From Aneurinibacillus sp. (lineage in GTDB: Bacteria; Bacillota; UBA5301; DYFA01), in NCBI GenBank assembly GCA_020725425.1, contig DYFA01000051.1, positions 1-64,000 on the forward strand: a stretch of DNA of 64,000 nucleotides. The letters run 5' to 3'. This document shows, in pieces, positions 26,192 to 34,717 of this stretch. Made by a program: the position numbers and the translations under genes. The stretch's first letter is position 1. Every line of letters begins with the position of its first letter. The notes under the pieces are model-generated. The model did no database searches. It saw only the letters and a program-made list of their open reading frames with translations, and had not been told where the DNA came from.

Positions 26192-27535
26192 GTGGCCGAC
26201 CCCGCCCTGCTTTACGCTGATCCTGCCGGACGCACGCTGGACGAGCCGCAGTTGGTCGCGACCGGCCGGTCCTGGGATACAACCTACGCCCTGACCCCGG
26301 AGGACCTCATCCCCCTTCCGGAGGGGGCGACGCTGGTGAGCCTGCCGGGCCGCCCGCCCGTCGGGCAGGACCCGGCGACCGGCGAGTTCCTGGAAGTGGC
26401 GGTGGAGGACGCTGACCACCCGCTGAGCGCGGTGGCGGCGCTCCTCCCGCAGGGCTACACCCGCCTTCACCTTCCGGGGTACGGTCTGCCGGAGGAAGGG
26501 ACGGAACCCCCGCCGCTGCCGCTCTTCGGCTACACCGCCGCGGCCTGGCATCGAGGCGGTTTTGCGGTGGCCGCCGTCCGCACCGACCCGCCCGAGGCGG
26601 CCGACAAGTGGAACCCGGTGCACTACAACCGACCTTCCCTGGCGGAAAAGATCTCCGCCCTGGCCCAGGAGTTCCCCGCCAACCGGCTCGTGGATCACCT
26701 GGCCCGCTGCGCCACGGAGTACCGCTGCTTCACCGCACAGAACCTGTTCTATCGCCGGTGGGAGGCGGGGATACCGGTCTCCCCGGCCTGTAACGCCGCC
26801 TGCGCCGGCTGCCTCTCCCGCGAGCCCCTCGGAGGCGCCCCGTCCCCCCAGGAACGCCTCGACTTCGTGCCGACCCCGGAGGAGATCGCCGAGCTGGCCG
26901 TAGCCCATCTCGTCAAGGCCCCCGAGGCGATCGTCTCCTTCGGCCAGGGATGCGAGGGAGAGCCGTCGCTCCAGGCGGGCGTGCTGGCTGAGGCGATCCG
27001 CCTCATCCGGCAGAAGACGGGGCGGGGAACGATCAACCTCAACACCAACGCCGGGAACCCGGAGGCGATCGGGTTGCTGGTCGAGGCCGGCCTCGACTCG
27101 CTGAGGGTCACGCTCATCTCTGCCCGCCCGGCGATTTACCAGGCTTACCACCGCCCGGCGGGGTTCGGCCTGAAAGAAGTGGAAGCCTCGCTCCGCCTGG
27201 CCCGCCGGCAGGGGGTGTACGTCTCTTTGAACCTCTTGGTCTTCCCCGGCCTGAGCGACCGTCCGGAGGAGCTGGGGGCGCTTTCGGACTTCATCCAGGC
27301 CAACCGCATAAGCCTGGTGCAGTTGCGCAACCTCAACCTCGACCCGGATGTGCTGGTGCGCCTTCTTCCGCCCCCGCAGGAGGAGCCGCGGGGGATGCGG
27401 CGGCTGGTCGAGGAGTTGCGGTCGCTGCCCGGAGTCGAGGTGGGCAATTCCTCCCGCCCGGTGGGACGCCGAACCGGCCGGGCCGGGTCCGGCGGCGAGG
27501 ATTCTCCGACTAAAGCGAAGGAGGGAACGAGATGA
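26192..27535 (+). CDS. Radical SAM protein
   Basis: 447 residues. After a ~190-residue N-terminal region of unknown role, SPACNAACAGCLSREP supplies the CxxxCxxC motif for the 4Fe-4S cluster that cleaves S-adenosylmethionine. SFGQGCEGEPSLQ, TINLNTNAGNPEAI and LRVTLISARP follow the TIM-barrel strands of the family. The reaction is unknown. GTG 26192 has AAAGGAGGAG upstream. Its stop overlaps the next small gene (ATGA), suggesting that gene is co-expressed. Proteins of this shape occur beside rho/rpmE in other anaerobic Firmicutes as far as I recall. Confidence 0.85.
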   Translation: MADPALLYADPAGRTLDEPQLVATGRSWDTTYALTPEDLIPLPEGATLVSLPGRPPVGQDPATGEFLEVAVEDADHPLSAVAALLPQGYTRLHLPGYGLPEEGTEPPPLPLFGYTAAAWHRGGFAVAAVRTDPPEAADKWNPVHYNRPSLAEKISALAQEFPANRLVDHLARCATEYRCFTAQNLFYRRWEAGIPVSPACNAACAGCLSREPLGGAPSPQERLDFVPTPEEIAELAVAHLVKAPEAIVSFGQGCEGEPSLQAGVLAEAIRLIRQKTGRGTINLNTNAGNPEAIGLLVEAGLDSLRVTLISARPAIYQAYHRPAGFGLKEVEASLRLARRQGVYVSLNLLVFPGLSDRPEELGALSDFIQANRISLVQLRNLNLDPDVLVRLLPPPQEEPRGMRRLVEELRSLPGVEVGNSSRPVGRRTGRAGSGGEDSPTKAKEGTR

Positions 27536-27717
27536 ACGAACTCCAGATTGAGAAGCTGGCTTACGAATGCGGACTCTCCCCCGAGCTGGTCCAGCAACTG
27601 AAGGAAGAAGCCTGGATGAAGTCGGAGAGCGAGGGCGAGTACCTGATCCGCCTGGAACGCATGGTGCGGTCCGCCATCGGCCCGAAGGGCCAGGAGTTCG
27701 ACCCAGACCGGGAGTAG
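27532..27717 (+). CDS. Small acidic protein of unknown function
   Basis: 61 residues, start MNELQIEKLAYECGLSPE, rich in Glu and predicted largely helical. Its ATG overlaps the radical SAM stop codon as ATGA, which supports it being real and coupled to that gene. No domain recognised. Confidence 0.6.
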   Translation: MNELQIEKLAYECGLSPELVQQLKEEAWMKSESEGEYLIRLERMVRSAIGPKGQEFDPDRE

Positions 27718-27734
27718 CCGTTCGCTGAGTGCCC

Positions 27735-27764
27735 TTGTCAAGCGGGGCGCCCTTGTGCTATATT
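27735..27764 (+). promoter_or_regulatory. Promoter of rpmE
   Basis: TTGTCA at 27735-27740 and TATATT at 27759-27764, 18 bases apart, each one base from consensus. The rpmE start is 35 bases downstream, so L31 has its own promoter. Confidence 0.65.
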
Positions 27765-27798
27765 AATTCACGTCGGCTTAACCCGGGAGGTGAGAGAC

Positions 27799-28017
27799 GT
27801 GAAGGAAGGCATTCATCCGCCGTACTACCAGACCACGGCGACGTGCGCCTGCGGGGCGTCGTTCAAGACCGGGTCCACCAAGCAGAACCTCCGGGTCGAG
27901 CTCTGCTCCAAGTGCCACCCGTTCTACACCGGCGGGAAGGCGAAGATCGTCGACACCGGTGGCCGGGTGGACCGCTTCAAGAGGAAGTTCGAGAAAGCGG
28001 CCAAGAGCGGAAGCTAA
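27799..28017 (+). CDS. rpmE: 50S ribosomal protein L31 (zinc-binding type)
   Basis: 72 residues, start [19 protein letters not shown]. The zinc ligands CxC and CxxC ([12 protein letters not shown]) are intact, so this is the zinc-containing form rather than the cysteine-free paralogue. GTG 27799 is chosen because GGGAGGTG lies 7 bases before it and it matches the canonical L31 start; the in-frame GTG at 27790 is within that site. Confidence 0.95.
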   Translation: MKEGIHPPYYQTTATCACGASFKTGSTKQNLRVELCSKCHPFYTGGKAKIVDTGGRVDRFKRKFEKAAKSGS

Positions 28018-28024
28018 AGCTGAA

Positions 28025-28057
28025 GCCCGGGAAGGCGAAAGCCCCCGGGCCTCTTTC
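28025..28057 (+). terminator. Intrinsic terminator of rpmE
   Basis: GCCCGGG (28025-28031) pairs with CCCGGGC (28044-28050) around a 12-base loop, followed by CTCTTTC. It starts 8 bases after the rpmE stop. Confidence 0.7.
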
Positions 28058-28078
28058 ATCCTCGGCGGGGGTGACCCG

Positions 28079-29143
28079 ATGGCGGAGACAGCGCGGCCGG
28101 GCCGGGACCCGGAAGCCTGGGAGCTGGGCGGGGTGAGGATCCGCAGCCGGGTGGTCCTGGGGCCGATGGCGGGAGCCACGGACCTCCCCTTCCGCCTGCT
28201 CGCCTGGGAGATGGGGATCGGCCTGGCCTACACCGAGATGATCTCGGCCATGGCCCTCGTCCACCGCAATACCCGGACCCGGGAGCTCCTGCGCCGGGAC
28301 CCGGCGGAGGGGCCGGTGAGCGTGCAACTCTTCGGCCGGGAGCCGGAGATCCTGGCCCGGGCGGCGGAACTGGTTCTGGCGGAGGGTGAGACGGCTCCGG
28401 ACGGCGGGGCGGCGGGACGGCCGGCGGCGATCGACCTGAACGCCGGCTGCCCCACGCCCAAGATCGTGAAGAACGGCGAGGGGGCCGCCCTGATGCGCCA
28501 GCCGGAGCTGTTAGAGGAAATCGTGCGGGCGCTGGTTCGGGTGGCCGGGCCGAGGGGCGTGCCGGTGACCGTCAAGCTGCGCGCCGGCTGGGACGGCGCC
28601 CATCGGAACGCCGTCGAAGTGGCCCGGGTGGCTGAAGCGGCCGGAGCGGCTCTGGTCGCAGTCCACGGCCGGACGCGGGACCAGTTCTATTCCGGCCGGG
28701 CGGACTGGAGCGTGATCCGGGAGGTCCGGGAGGCGGTGCAGATCGCGGTGATCGGCAACGGCGACGTCGCCGCGCCGGAGGACGCCTTGGCGATGCGGGA
28801 GACCACGGGATGCGACGCGGTGATGATCGCCCGGGGGGCGCTGGGGAATCCCTGGCTGCTCCGCCGGGCGGTCGAGGCGCTGGCCGGCCGCCCCGTCCCG
28901 CCGCCGCCGACCCCCGGGGAGCGACTGGCCTTCCTCCTCCGTCACCTCCGAATGCAGGTGGCCTACCTTGGAGAGGAATACGGCGTCCGGGAGATGCGCA
29001 AGCACGTCGCCTGGTACCTCAAGGGACTGCCCGGCGCCGGGCCTGTGAAGCGGCGGGTTCACGCCGCCGTCACGCTGGAGGAGGTCACCGGCATCCTCCA
29101 GGACTACGCCTCTTCAGTTGCGGTGGCAGCCCACTCCTGGTAA
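28079..29143 (+). CDS. dus: tRNA-dihydrouridine synthase
   Basis: 354 residues. It reduces uridines in the tRNA D-loop with FMN and NADPH. Family blocks: VLGPMAGATDLPFRLL, TEMISAMAL, VQLFGREPE, DLNAGCPTPKIVKNGEGAAL with the catalytic Cys, VTVKLRAGWD, VHGRTRDQFYSG and VIGNGDV. The position of the motifs fits the DusB type. The frame is open upstream into rpmE; ATG 28079 is the first start after the rpmE terminator. Confidence 0.93.
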   Translation: MAETARPGRDPEAWELGGVRIRSRVVLGPMAGATDLPFRLLAWEMGIGLAYTEMISAMALVHRNTRTRELLRRDPAEGPVSVQLFGREPEILARAAELVLAEGETAPDGGAAGRPAAIDLNAGCPTPKIVKNGEGAALMRQPELLEEIVRALVRVAGPRGVPVTVKLRAGWDGAHRNAVEVARVAEAAGAALVAVHGRTRDQFYSGRADWSVIREVREAVQIAVIGNGDVAAPEDALAMRETTGCDAVMIARGALGNPWLLRRAVEALAGRPVPPPPTPGERLAFLLRHLRMQVAYLGEEYGVREMRKHVAWYLKGLPGAGPVKRRVHAAVTLEEVTGILQDYASSVAVAAHSW

Positions 29144-29211
29144 TATGTATACAGAAATGTGCACACTGCGGCCTGCGGCCGCCGAGCGGCCCGGGTTGAG
29201 GAGGGCTGCCG

Positions 29212-29751
29212 GTGGAGTTTGTGCGCGTGGGCGACAAGTTGATCAGCCGCGGGCGGATTCGCCGGGCGATCGACCACCTCCTGGAGCTGCGGGTCCAGGG
29301 GCTGTCCCAGGCCGAGGCCGGCCGGGTAGTCGGCGTGGACCGCACTTTCGTCTCGCGCCTTGAGACGCTGGGCGAAGTGGGAAAGGGGCCGCGGGTGGCG
29401 CTCATCGCCTTCCCGGTCGGAAACAAGGCGGAGGTGGAGGAGGTGGCCCGGCGGGAGGGCGTGGAGTATATCTTCCTCCTCACCAACGCCGAGCGATGGG
29501 CCTACTTCGGGGAGCGAAGCGGGATTGAGATCGCCAACCAGATTATGGAGCTAATCTCCCGCCTGAAGGAGTTCGACGCCGTCATCTTCGCCGGCTCCGA
29601 CATGCGCCTCCAGCTGGCCGAAGCTATCCTGGGGCCGAAGGTGATCGGCGTGGAGCTGGGAACTTCGCCGATCGAGACTGACCGCGACATGGACCTCGAC
29701 TTTCTGCAGGACCTGATCCGCCAGCTCAAGACCGGCCGGCGACGGGGCTGA
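29212..29751 (+). CDS. HTH-domain protein of a conserved unknown family
   Basis: 179 residues. Residues ~12-50 (RRAIDHLLELRVQGLSQ, EAGRVVGVDRTFVSRLE) form a helix-turn-helix. The remainder (PRVALIAFPVGNKAEVEEVA, DAVIFAGSDMRLQLAEAILG, VIGVELGTSPIETDRD) looks like an alpha/beta domain that could bind a ligand. The GTG start at 29212 has GAGGAGG upstream. It lies 21 bases before the second quinate-dehydrogenase-like gene, so it is probably co-transcribed with it and may regulate it. I do not recognise the C-terminal fold with certainty. Confidence 0.65.
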   Translation: MEFVRVGDKLISRGRIRRAIDHLLELRVQGLSQAEAGRVVGVDRTFVSRLETLGEVGKGPRVALIAFPVGNKAEVEEVARREGVEYIFLLTNAERWAYFGERSGIEIANQIMELISRLKEFDAVIFAGSDMRLQLAEAILGPKVIGVELGTSPIETDRDMDLDFLQDLIRQLKTGRRRG

Positions 29752-29772
29752 CACCACAGGGGGTGCAGCAGC

Positions 29773-30672
29773 ATGAAACGGATTGTGAGTGTCTCCATCG
29801 GCTCATCCAAGCGCGACCACGCAGTCGAACTGGAGCTCCTCGGGGAGAAGGTGCGCATCGAGCGCATCGGGACTGACGGGAGCATGGAGAAAGCGATCGC
29901 CCTCCTCAAGGAACTGGACGGAAAGGTGGACGCCTTCGGGATGGGCGGAATCGACCTGTACCTGGTGGCCGGACGCCGCCGGTATGTGATTCGGGACGCG
30001 AAGAAGCTGGCTGCGGCCGCCAAGCTCACCCCCATCGTCGATGGATCGGGACTCAAGAACACCCTGGAGCGGCGGACGGTGAAGGAGCTGGTGGCCAGCG
30101 GCTTTCCCGTGGGGGGGAAGAAGGCCTTCGTCGTCTGCGCTCTCGACCGCTTCGGCCTGGCGGAGTCGCTGTTCGACGCCGGAGCCGAGGTGGTGATGGG
30201 AGACTTCATGTTCGCCCTCGGGCTGCCGATTCCCATTCGCAAGCTTTCGACGCTGCGCCTGGCGGCCTCGCTCATTGCCCCGGTGGCGGTGCAACTGCCC
30301 TTTGAGTGGCTCTACCCGACCGGCTCGGCCCAGGAGACGCAGAACCCGAGGTGGGGGAAGTGGTACCACTGGGGGGACATCGTGGCCGGGGACTTCCTCT
30401 TCATCAGGAAATCGCTGCCGGCGCAGATCCCGGGCAAGGTCATCCTGACCAACACCACCACCCGGGAGGATGTGGAGGATCTGCGCCGGCGGGGAGCGTC
30501 GCTCCTCATCACCACCACCCCGGAACTCGAGGGGCGCTCCTTCGGCACCAACGTGATGGAGGCCCTGCTGGTAGCCTTCAGCGGCAAACCGCTGGCGGAG
30601 ATCACGCCGGATGACTACCACCGGCTACTCGACAAACTCGGGTTCAAGCCTCGCATCACGCCTTTGAACTGA
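29773..30672 (+). CDS. Quinate 5-dehydrogenase-like family protein, copy 2 (function unproven)
   Basis: 299 residues, start MKRIVSVSIGSSKRDHAVEL. It is a clear paralogue of the protein at 6206-7135, with matching blocks along the full length (see that entry). Compared with copy 1 it has an insert-like QNPRWGKWYHWGD before the shared DFxxIRxxLP. The usual database label is quinate 5-dehydrogenase, but no classical NAD-binding glycine motif is obvious. ATG 29773 follows GGGGG. It is flanked by an HTH gene before and a Rossmann-type protein after; the three genes run in the same direction. Confidence 0.65.
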   Translation: MKRIVSVSIGSSKRDHAVELELLGEKVRIERIGTDGSMEKAIALLKELDGKVDAFGMGGIDLYLVAGRRRYVIRDAKKLAAAAKLTPIVDGSGLKNTLERRTVKELVASGFPVGGKKAFVVCALDRFGLAESLFDAGAEVVMGDFMFALGLPIPIRKLSTLRLAASLIAPVAVQLPFEWLYPTGSAQETQNPRWGKWYHWGDIVAGDFLFIRKSLPAQIPGKVILTNTTTREDVEDLRRRGASLLITTTPELEGRSFGTNVMEALLVAFSGKPLAEITPDDYHRLLDKLGFKPRITPLN

Positions 30673-30737
30673 GCGCCGGCCGACGGGTTCCGGCGCCGGC
30701 CGGCAGACTTCAGTTCTTACGCCAGCCGTCGGTCAGT

Positions 30738-30749
30738 TATACATGTATA
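30738..30749. promoter_or_regulatory. Perfect 12-base palindrome TATACATGTATA
   Basis: It lies in the gap between the quinate-dehydrogenase-like gene and the Rossmann-protein gene, 63 bases before the latter's ATG, in an otherwise GC-rich stretch. A related TATGTATACA occurs at about 29148-29157, upstream of the HTH gene. It could be an operator. Confidence 0.35.
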
Positions 30750-30811
30750 TCGACCCGGCCACTCCGCCGGCGGCGGGGTGACAGGGCCAGCCGCGCCTTC
30801 GTGGAGGGACG

Positions 30812-31885
30812 ATGGAGGGCTTCGCCTATCTCGTGGCGCCGGAGGGGTGGCGCGAGCGGCAGCGGTGGTTTCCGCTGGTCGGCTGGGTGCCGGAGCCTCT
30901 CCTCGGACAAGCGGGGCGATTCATCCCCTGGCGGACGCTGGTCGAGTTCCCGCCGGCCGCCGCGGCCGGCTCCCCGCAGGTCCCCCCCGGGGCGGTGGTC
31001 GGGCTGGCAGCGACGGCCGAGGGATTCCAACGCTGGGAGCTGAGGAAGCGCCAGCAGCACCTGATCCGCCTGGTGGAAGAGTTGGCCACCCGTGGCCTGC
31101 GGATCTTCGGGCTGGGGCGGGGATGGCGCGGGGCGCCGGGTGCGGCGGAGCCGGTCCGGGAAGCCGTCCGCGCCGTCTGGGGCGAGGCAGAAGCGGGGGT
31201 GGTGGAAGGCTGGGCCGCGGCGCTGGCGCGGTGTCTCGCCGGAGCGGAAATGGTGGCCGCCGCCCGCAGGTGGGACTGTGAGCAGGTGGAAGTGGTGGTG
31301 GTGGGCGGCGAGACCCCGGCCGGACAGGTGGCCGCCCGCCTTCTGGCCCGGCGGTTCGGGCGGCTCACCCTGGCCGGCGACGGCCCGCCCCTCGTGCGGC
31401 TCGCCGGCCACATCCTCCACGAGACCGGAACGGCTGCCCGGATCAGCGGCCGGTGGGGCAGGCTGCTCTACAAGGCAGACCTGGTGGTGTTGGCGGCGCC
31501 TTTGTCCGCCGGGACAGCGAGTCTTCTGCGTCCCGAGGCGGTGGTGCTGGAAGTGGGGGCCGGAGCGGGAGAGCGGCGGGAGGGAGTGGTCTCCGACGTC
31601 CTGTTCTCCTGGCCGGCGGGGCGGCCCTCGGCTGGTCTGCCGGGGACCGTCTGGCCGGCCGGCGAGGGAGGAGGCCCGTCGCTCGTGACGGCCGGGCTGG
31701 CGACTGTGGCGGCGGCAGGGGCGGGAGCGCGTCCGGGCGGGTCCGGCGGGGTGGCGGAAACCCTGTGCTTGCTCAGCCGTCCCCAACCGTCGCTGACCGG
31801 AGTGCTCGCCGTGCGCCGGGCCTTGGAGCAGAGCGGGTTGCGGCCGGCGGCGGTACTTGACAAAGCCGGAACGGTGCTCTTATAA
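30812..31885 (+). CDS. Rossmann-fold protein, predicted NAD(P)-dependent dehydrogenase-like
   Basis: 357 residues. The middle (VEVVVVGGETPAGQVAARLL) is a Rossmann dinucleotide-binding start with GGxxPAG in place of the usual GxGxxG; YKADLVVLAAPLSAG and EAVVLEVGAGAG match the following strands, as in shikimate dehydrogenase or acyl-ACP/glutamyl-tRNA reductase-type domains. The N-terminal ~120 residues are not recognised. The end is Ala/Gly-rich. The ATG at 30812 has GGAGGG close upstream. Its place after the HTH and quinate-dehydrogenase-like genes suggests a shared pathway. Its last codons overlap the greA promoter. Confidence 0.6.
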   Translation: MEGFAYLVAPEGWRERQRWFPLVGWVPEPLLGQAGRFIPWRTLVEFPPAAAAGSPQVPPGAVVGLAATAEGFQRWELRKRQQHLIRLVEELATRGLRIFGLGRGWRGAPGAAEPVREAVRAVWGEAEAGVVEGWAAALARCLAGAEMVAAARRWDCEQVEVVVVGGETPAGQVAARLLARRFGRLTLAGDGPPLVRLAGHILHETGTAARISGRWGRLLYKADLVVLAAPLSAGTASLLRPEAVVLEVGAGAGERREGVVSDVLFSWPAGRPSAGLPGTVWPAGEGGGPSLVTAGLATVAAAGAGARPGGSGGVAETLCLLSRPQPSLTGVLAVRRALEQSGLRPAAVLDKAGTVLL

Positions 31886-31886
31886 T
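31857..31886 (+). promoter_or_regulatory. Consensus promoter of greA
   Basis: TTGACA (31857-31862) and TATAAT (31881-31886), both perfect, with an 18-base spacer. It overlaps the end of the preceding gene, whose stop codon is in the -10. Confidence 0.8.
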
Positions 31887-31907
31887 GAACTGGAAATCGG
31901 GGTTCCG

Positions 31908-31935
31908 CAAGCACTGAAGGCCGCTTCAGTGCTTG
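31908..31935 (+). promoter_or_regulatory. Leader hairpin upstream of greA
   Basis: CAAGCACTGAAG and CTTCAGTGCTTG form a perfect 12-base-pair stem with a GCCG loop, about 20 bases after the -10 and 34 before the greA start. It is followed by TTATAGTATC, not a T-run, so it is a structured leader rather than a clear terminator. Confidence 0.65.
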
Positions 31936-31969
31936 TTATAGTATCTAGGCGCGCTAAGGAGCGGGGATA

Positions 31970-32449
31970 ATGTCGGACAAAGAGGTGCTTCTGACCTCTG
32001 AAGGCCTCGAGAAACTGGAAAAGGAACTCGAATACCTGAAGACGGTCGCCCGCCGGGAAGTCGCCGAACACATCAAGCAGGCTCTGGAGTTCGGGGATAT
32101 CTCTGAGAACTCCGAGTACGAGGATGCCAAGAACGAACAGGCGTTCATCGAGGGGCGCATCGCCACCGTCGAGAAGATGCTCCGCAACGCCCGGGTCATC
32201 GACGAGAAGGCCGTGAAGAAGGATGTTGTCAGCCTCGGCTCCCGGGTCAAGCTGAAGGACCTGGAAACGGGGGAGGTCCACGAGTATTTGCTGGTCGGGT
32301 CGGCGGAGAGCGACCCGGGCCGCGACAAGATCTCCAACGAGGCGCCGGTAGGCAAGGCCATCCTCGGGAAGAAGGTCGGAACGGTGGTGGAGGTGGCGGT
32401 CCCGGCGGGGATCATCCAGTACAAGATCATGGAGGTCAGCCGCCATTAG
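31970..32449 (+). CDS. greA: Transcript cleavage factor GreA
   Basis: 159 residues. It rescues backtracked RNA polymerase by stimulating transcript cleavage. The N-terminal coiled coil carries the acidic tip [19 protein letters not shown] (the conserved DxxENxEY), and the C-terminal FKBP-like domain has [13 protein letters not shown] and [13 protein letters not shown]. The ATG at 31970 is preceded by GGAGCGGGG. Transcribed from its own consensus promoter; its end overlaps lysS, so the pair forms an operon. Confidence 0.97.
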   Translation: MSDKEVLLTSEGLEKLEKELEYLKTVARREVAEHIKQALEFGDISENSEYEDAKNEQAFIEGRIATVEKMLRNARVIDEKAVKKDVVSLGSRVKLKDLETGEVHEYLLVGSAESDPGRDKISNEAPVGKAILGKKVGTVVEVAVPAGIIQYKIMEVSRH

Positions 32450-34004
32450 CGCCGGGGGAGAAGGCGGGCGCCCGACCGAGCTGAGCCGGGAAGAGCTGAA
32501 CGAGCTGCAGCAGGCACGCCGGCAGAAGTTGCGCGACTTGCGGGCGGCGGGAATCGATCCCTACCGCCCGACTTCCTATGACCGGAACTACCTGGCGGCG
32601 GACGCCCGCCGGGCGTTCGAAGCCCTGGAGCAGGAGCGGGCGGCGGAAGCCGCCGACACGGCCGGCGGCGCCGAGCCGCCCACCCTGGCCGGGGTCCGCC
32701 TGGCCGGGCGCCTGATGGCGTTGCGCCTCCACGGCAAGGCCGCTTTTGCCAACCTCCAGGACGGCTCGGGGCAGATTCAGCTCCACGCCAAAGTGGACGT
32801 ACTGGGTGAGCAGGCCTACGACCTCTTCACCTCCCTGGACATCGGCGACTTCATCGGTGTGGCGGGCCACGTCTTCCGCACCCGCCGCGGCGAGGTCACC
32901 CTGGCGGTGGACGGGTTCACCCTCCTGTGCAAGTCGCTTCACCCTCTGCCGGAGAAGTGGCACGGCCTGACTGACGTGGAGCTCCGCTACCGGCAGCGGT
33001 ACGTGGACCTGATCGTCAACCCCCGAGTGAAGCAGGTCTTCGAGACGCGCAGCCGTATCGTGCAGGCAATTAGATCCTTCCTCAGCGAGCGGGGGTTCCT
33101 CGAGGTGGAGACGCCGACCCTGCAGGCCATCCCCGGCGGAGCCAACGCCCGGCCCTTCATCACCTACCACAACGCCCTCGACATGAACCTGTACCTGCGG
33201 ATTGCCGAGGAGCTCCACCTGAAGCGGCTGATCGTCGGCGGCTTCGAGAAAGTCTTCGAGCTGGGCAAGGTCTTCCGCAACGAGGGCATCTCCATCAAGC
33301 ACAACCCCGAGTACACCCTGCTCGAGGTCTACCAGGCGTACGTCGACTATCAAGAAATGATGCGCCTCACCGAGGAGCTCTTCGCTCACGCCGCCCGGGA
33401 AGTCCTCGGCACCACCAGGGTGGTCTTCCAAGGCACGGAGATCGACCTGGCCCCCCCCTGGCCGCGCCGGTCGATGCTCGACGCCATCGCCGAGCGCACC
33501 GGCGTCGACTTCCGGGAGATCCGGGACGACGCGGCGGCGGTCGAGGCCGTCAAGAAGCTCGGGCTCGAACCGGACAAGCTGCCTAACCGGGGGAAGATGA
33601 TCCAGGAGGTCTTCGAGGCCTTCGTGGAGCCGACGCTGATCCAGCCGGTCTTCATCACCGACCACCCGGTGGAGGTCTCGCCGCTGGCCAAGCGGAAGGC
33701 GGACGACCCCACGCTCACCGAGCGCTTCGAGCCGTACATCCACGGGTGGGAGATGGCCAACGGCTTCTCGGAGCTGAACGACCCGCTGGACCAGCGGGAG
33801 CGGTTCATGGCCCAGGTTCGGGCCCGGCAGGCCGGTGACGAGGAGGCGCAGTACCTCGACGAGGACTTCCTCCGCGCCCTGGAGATCGGGATGCCGCCCA
33901 CCGGGGGGCTGGGTGTGGGCGTGGACCGGTTGGTCATGGTGCTCACCGATTCACCCTCCATCCGGGACGTCCTGCTTTTCCCGCACCTGCGCCACCGCGA
34001 GTAG
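32445..34004 (+). CDS. lysS: Lysyl-tRNA synthetase, class II, apparently with an ATT start
   Basis: About 519 residues from ATT 32445. The OB anticodon domain ([19 protein letters not shown]) and class II motifs are present: motif 1 [20 protein letters not shown], motif 2 [19 protein letters not shown], motif 3 [11 protein letters not shown]. The first ATG/GTG/TTG in this frame is TTG 32529, but residues upstream of it ([20 protein letters not shown]) match the normal LysRS N-terminus. ATT 32445 overlaps the greA stop and has GGAGGT 8 bases before it. I therefore infer a non-canonical start with translational coupling. The rest is full length and intact. Confidence 0.93.
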   Translation: MSAGGEGGRPTELSREELNELQQARRQKLRDLRAAGIDPYRPTSYDRNYLAADARRAFEALEQERAAEAADTAGGAEPPTLAGVRLAGRLMALRLHGKAAFANLQDGSGQIQLHAKVDVLGEQAYDLFTSLDIGDFIGVAGHVFRTRRGEVTLAVDGFTLLCKSLHPLPEKWHGLTDVELRYRQRYVDLIVNPRVKQVFETRSRIVQAIRSFLSERGFLEVETPTLQAIPGGANARPFITYHNALDMNLYLRIAEELHLKRLIVGGFEKVFELGKVFRNEGISIKHNPEYTLLEVYQAYVDYQEMMRLTEELFAHAAREVLGTTRVVFQGTEIDLAPPWPRRSMLDAIAERTGVDFREIRDDAAAVEAVKKLGLEPDKLPNRGKMIQEVFEAFVEPTLIQPVFITDHPVEVSPLAKRKADDPTLTERFEPYIHGWEMANGFSELNDPLDQRERFMAQVRARQAGDEEAQYLDEDFLRALEIGMPPTGGLGVGVDRLVMVLTDSPSIRDVLLFPHLRHRE

Positions 34005-34030
34005 ACGTCGAGTGGGGAGTAGAACCGAAC

Positions 34031-34717
34031 ATGGACATCATCCGCACCGCTCTCCCGGTTCTCCTGGGTTACGCGCCGATCGGAGTGGCCTACGGCGTGC
34101 TGGCTCACCAAGCCGGGCTGTCGCTCTGGGAGACAGCAGCGCTTTCCTTTTTCGTTTACGCCGGGTCTTCCCAGTTCATCGCCGTGGCCATGTGGCAAGC
34201 CGGCGCGGGGTTCCTGGCCATCACCTTTACCACCTTCCTCGTCAACCTGCGGCACTTCCTCATGAGCGCCGCCCTTTCACCATACCTGGGGCGCTATTCC
34301 AAGCTGTGGCTCACCTACTTCGGCGGGGAGCTGACCGATGAGACCTTCGCCGTGCACTCCACCCGGTTGCGCCAGGGAGATCCCGGCTACGCCGGGAAGC
34401 CCCTCCTGCTGGTCAACGAGGCGGCTCACCTGACTTGGACTGCCGCTTCGGCCGTGGGGTATTTGGCCGGGACGGCGCTCGGGAACCCGCAGCGCCTGGG
34501 GTTGGACTTCGCCCTGCCGGCGATGTTCGCCGCCCTTCTGGTCATGCAGGTGCGGCGGCGGCTGGACGTCGTGGTGGCTCTGGCGGCCGCAGCGCTCTCC
34601 TTGGGCCTGCCGTTCCTCATCCCGGGCCGGTGGAACGTCCTTTTGGCGGCGGTCCTGGCGGCAAGCATCGGAGCCGTTCTTGATGGAGGGAAGCACCAGT
34701 GCGTAGTGAGTGGCTGA
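34031..34717 (+). CDS. azlC: Branched-chain amino acid exporter, large subunit (AzlC family)
   Basis: 228 residues with about six hydrophobic segments. It starts IIRTALPVLLGYAPIGVAYG; FFVYAGSSQFIAVAMW and TFLVNLRHFLMSAALSPYL are AzlC family signatures. With AzlD it exports branched-chain amino acids or related compounds. The downstream azlD overlaps by 19 bases. Adjacent hydrogenase genes are not obviously related. Confidence 0.92.
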   Translation: MDIIRTALPVLLGYAPIGVAYGVLAHQAGLSLWETAALSFFVYAGSSQFIAVAMWQAGAGFLAITFTTFLVNLRHFLMSAALSPYLGRYSKLWLTYFGGELTDETFAVHSTRLRQGDPGYAGKPLLLVNEAAHLTWTAASAVGYLAGTALGNPQRLGLDFALPAMFAALLVMQVRRRLDVVVALAAAALSLGLPFLIPGRWNVLLAAVLAASIGAVLDGGKHQCVVSG

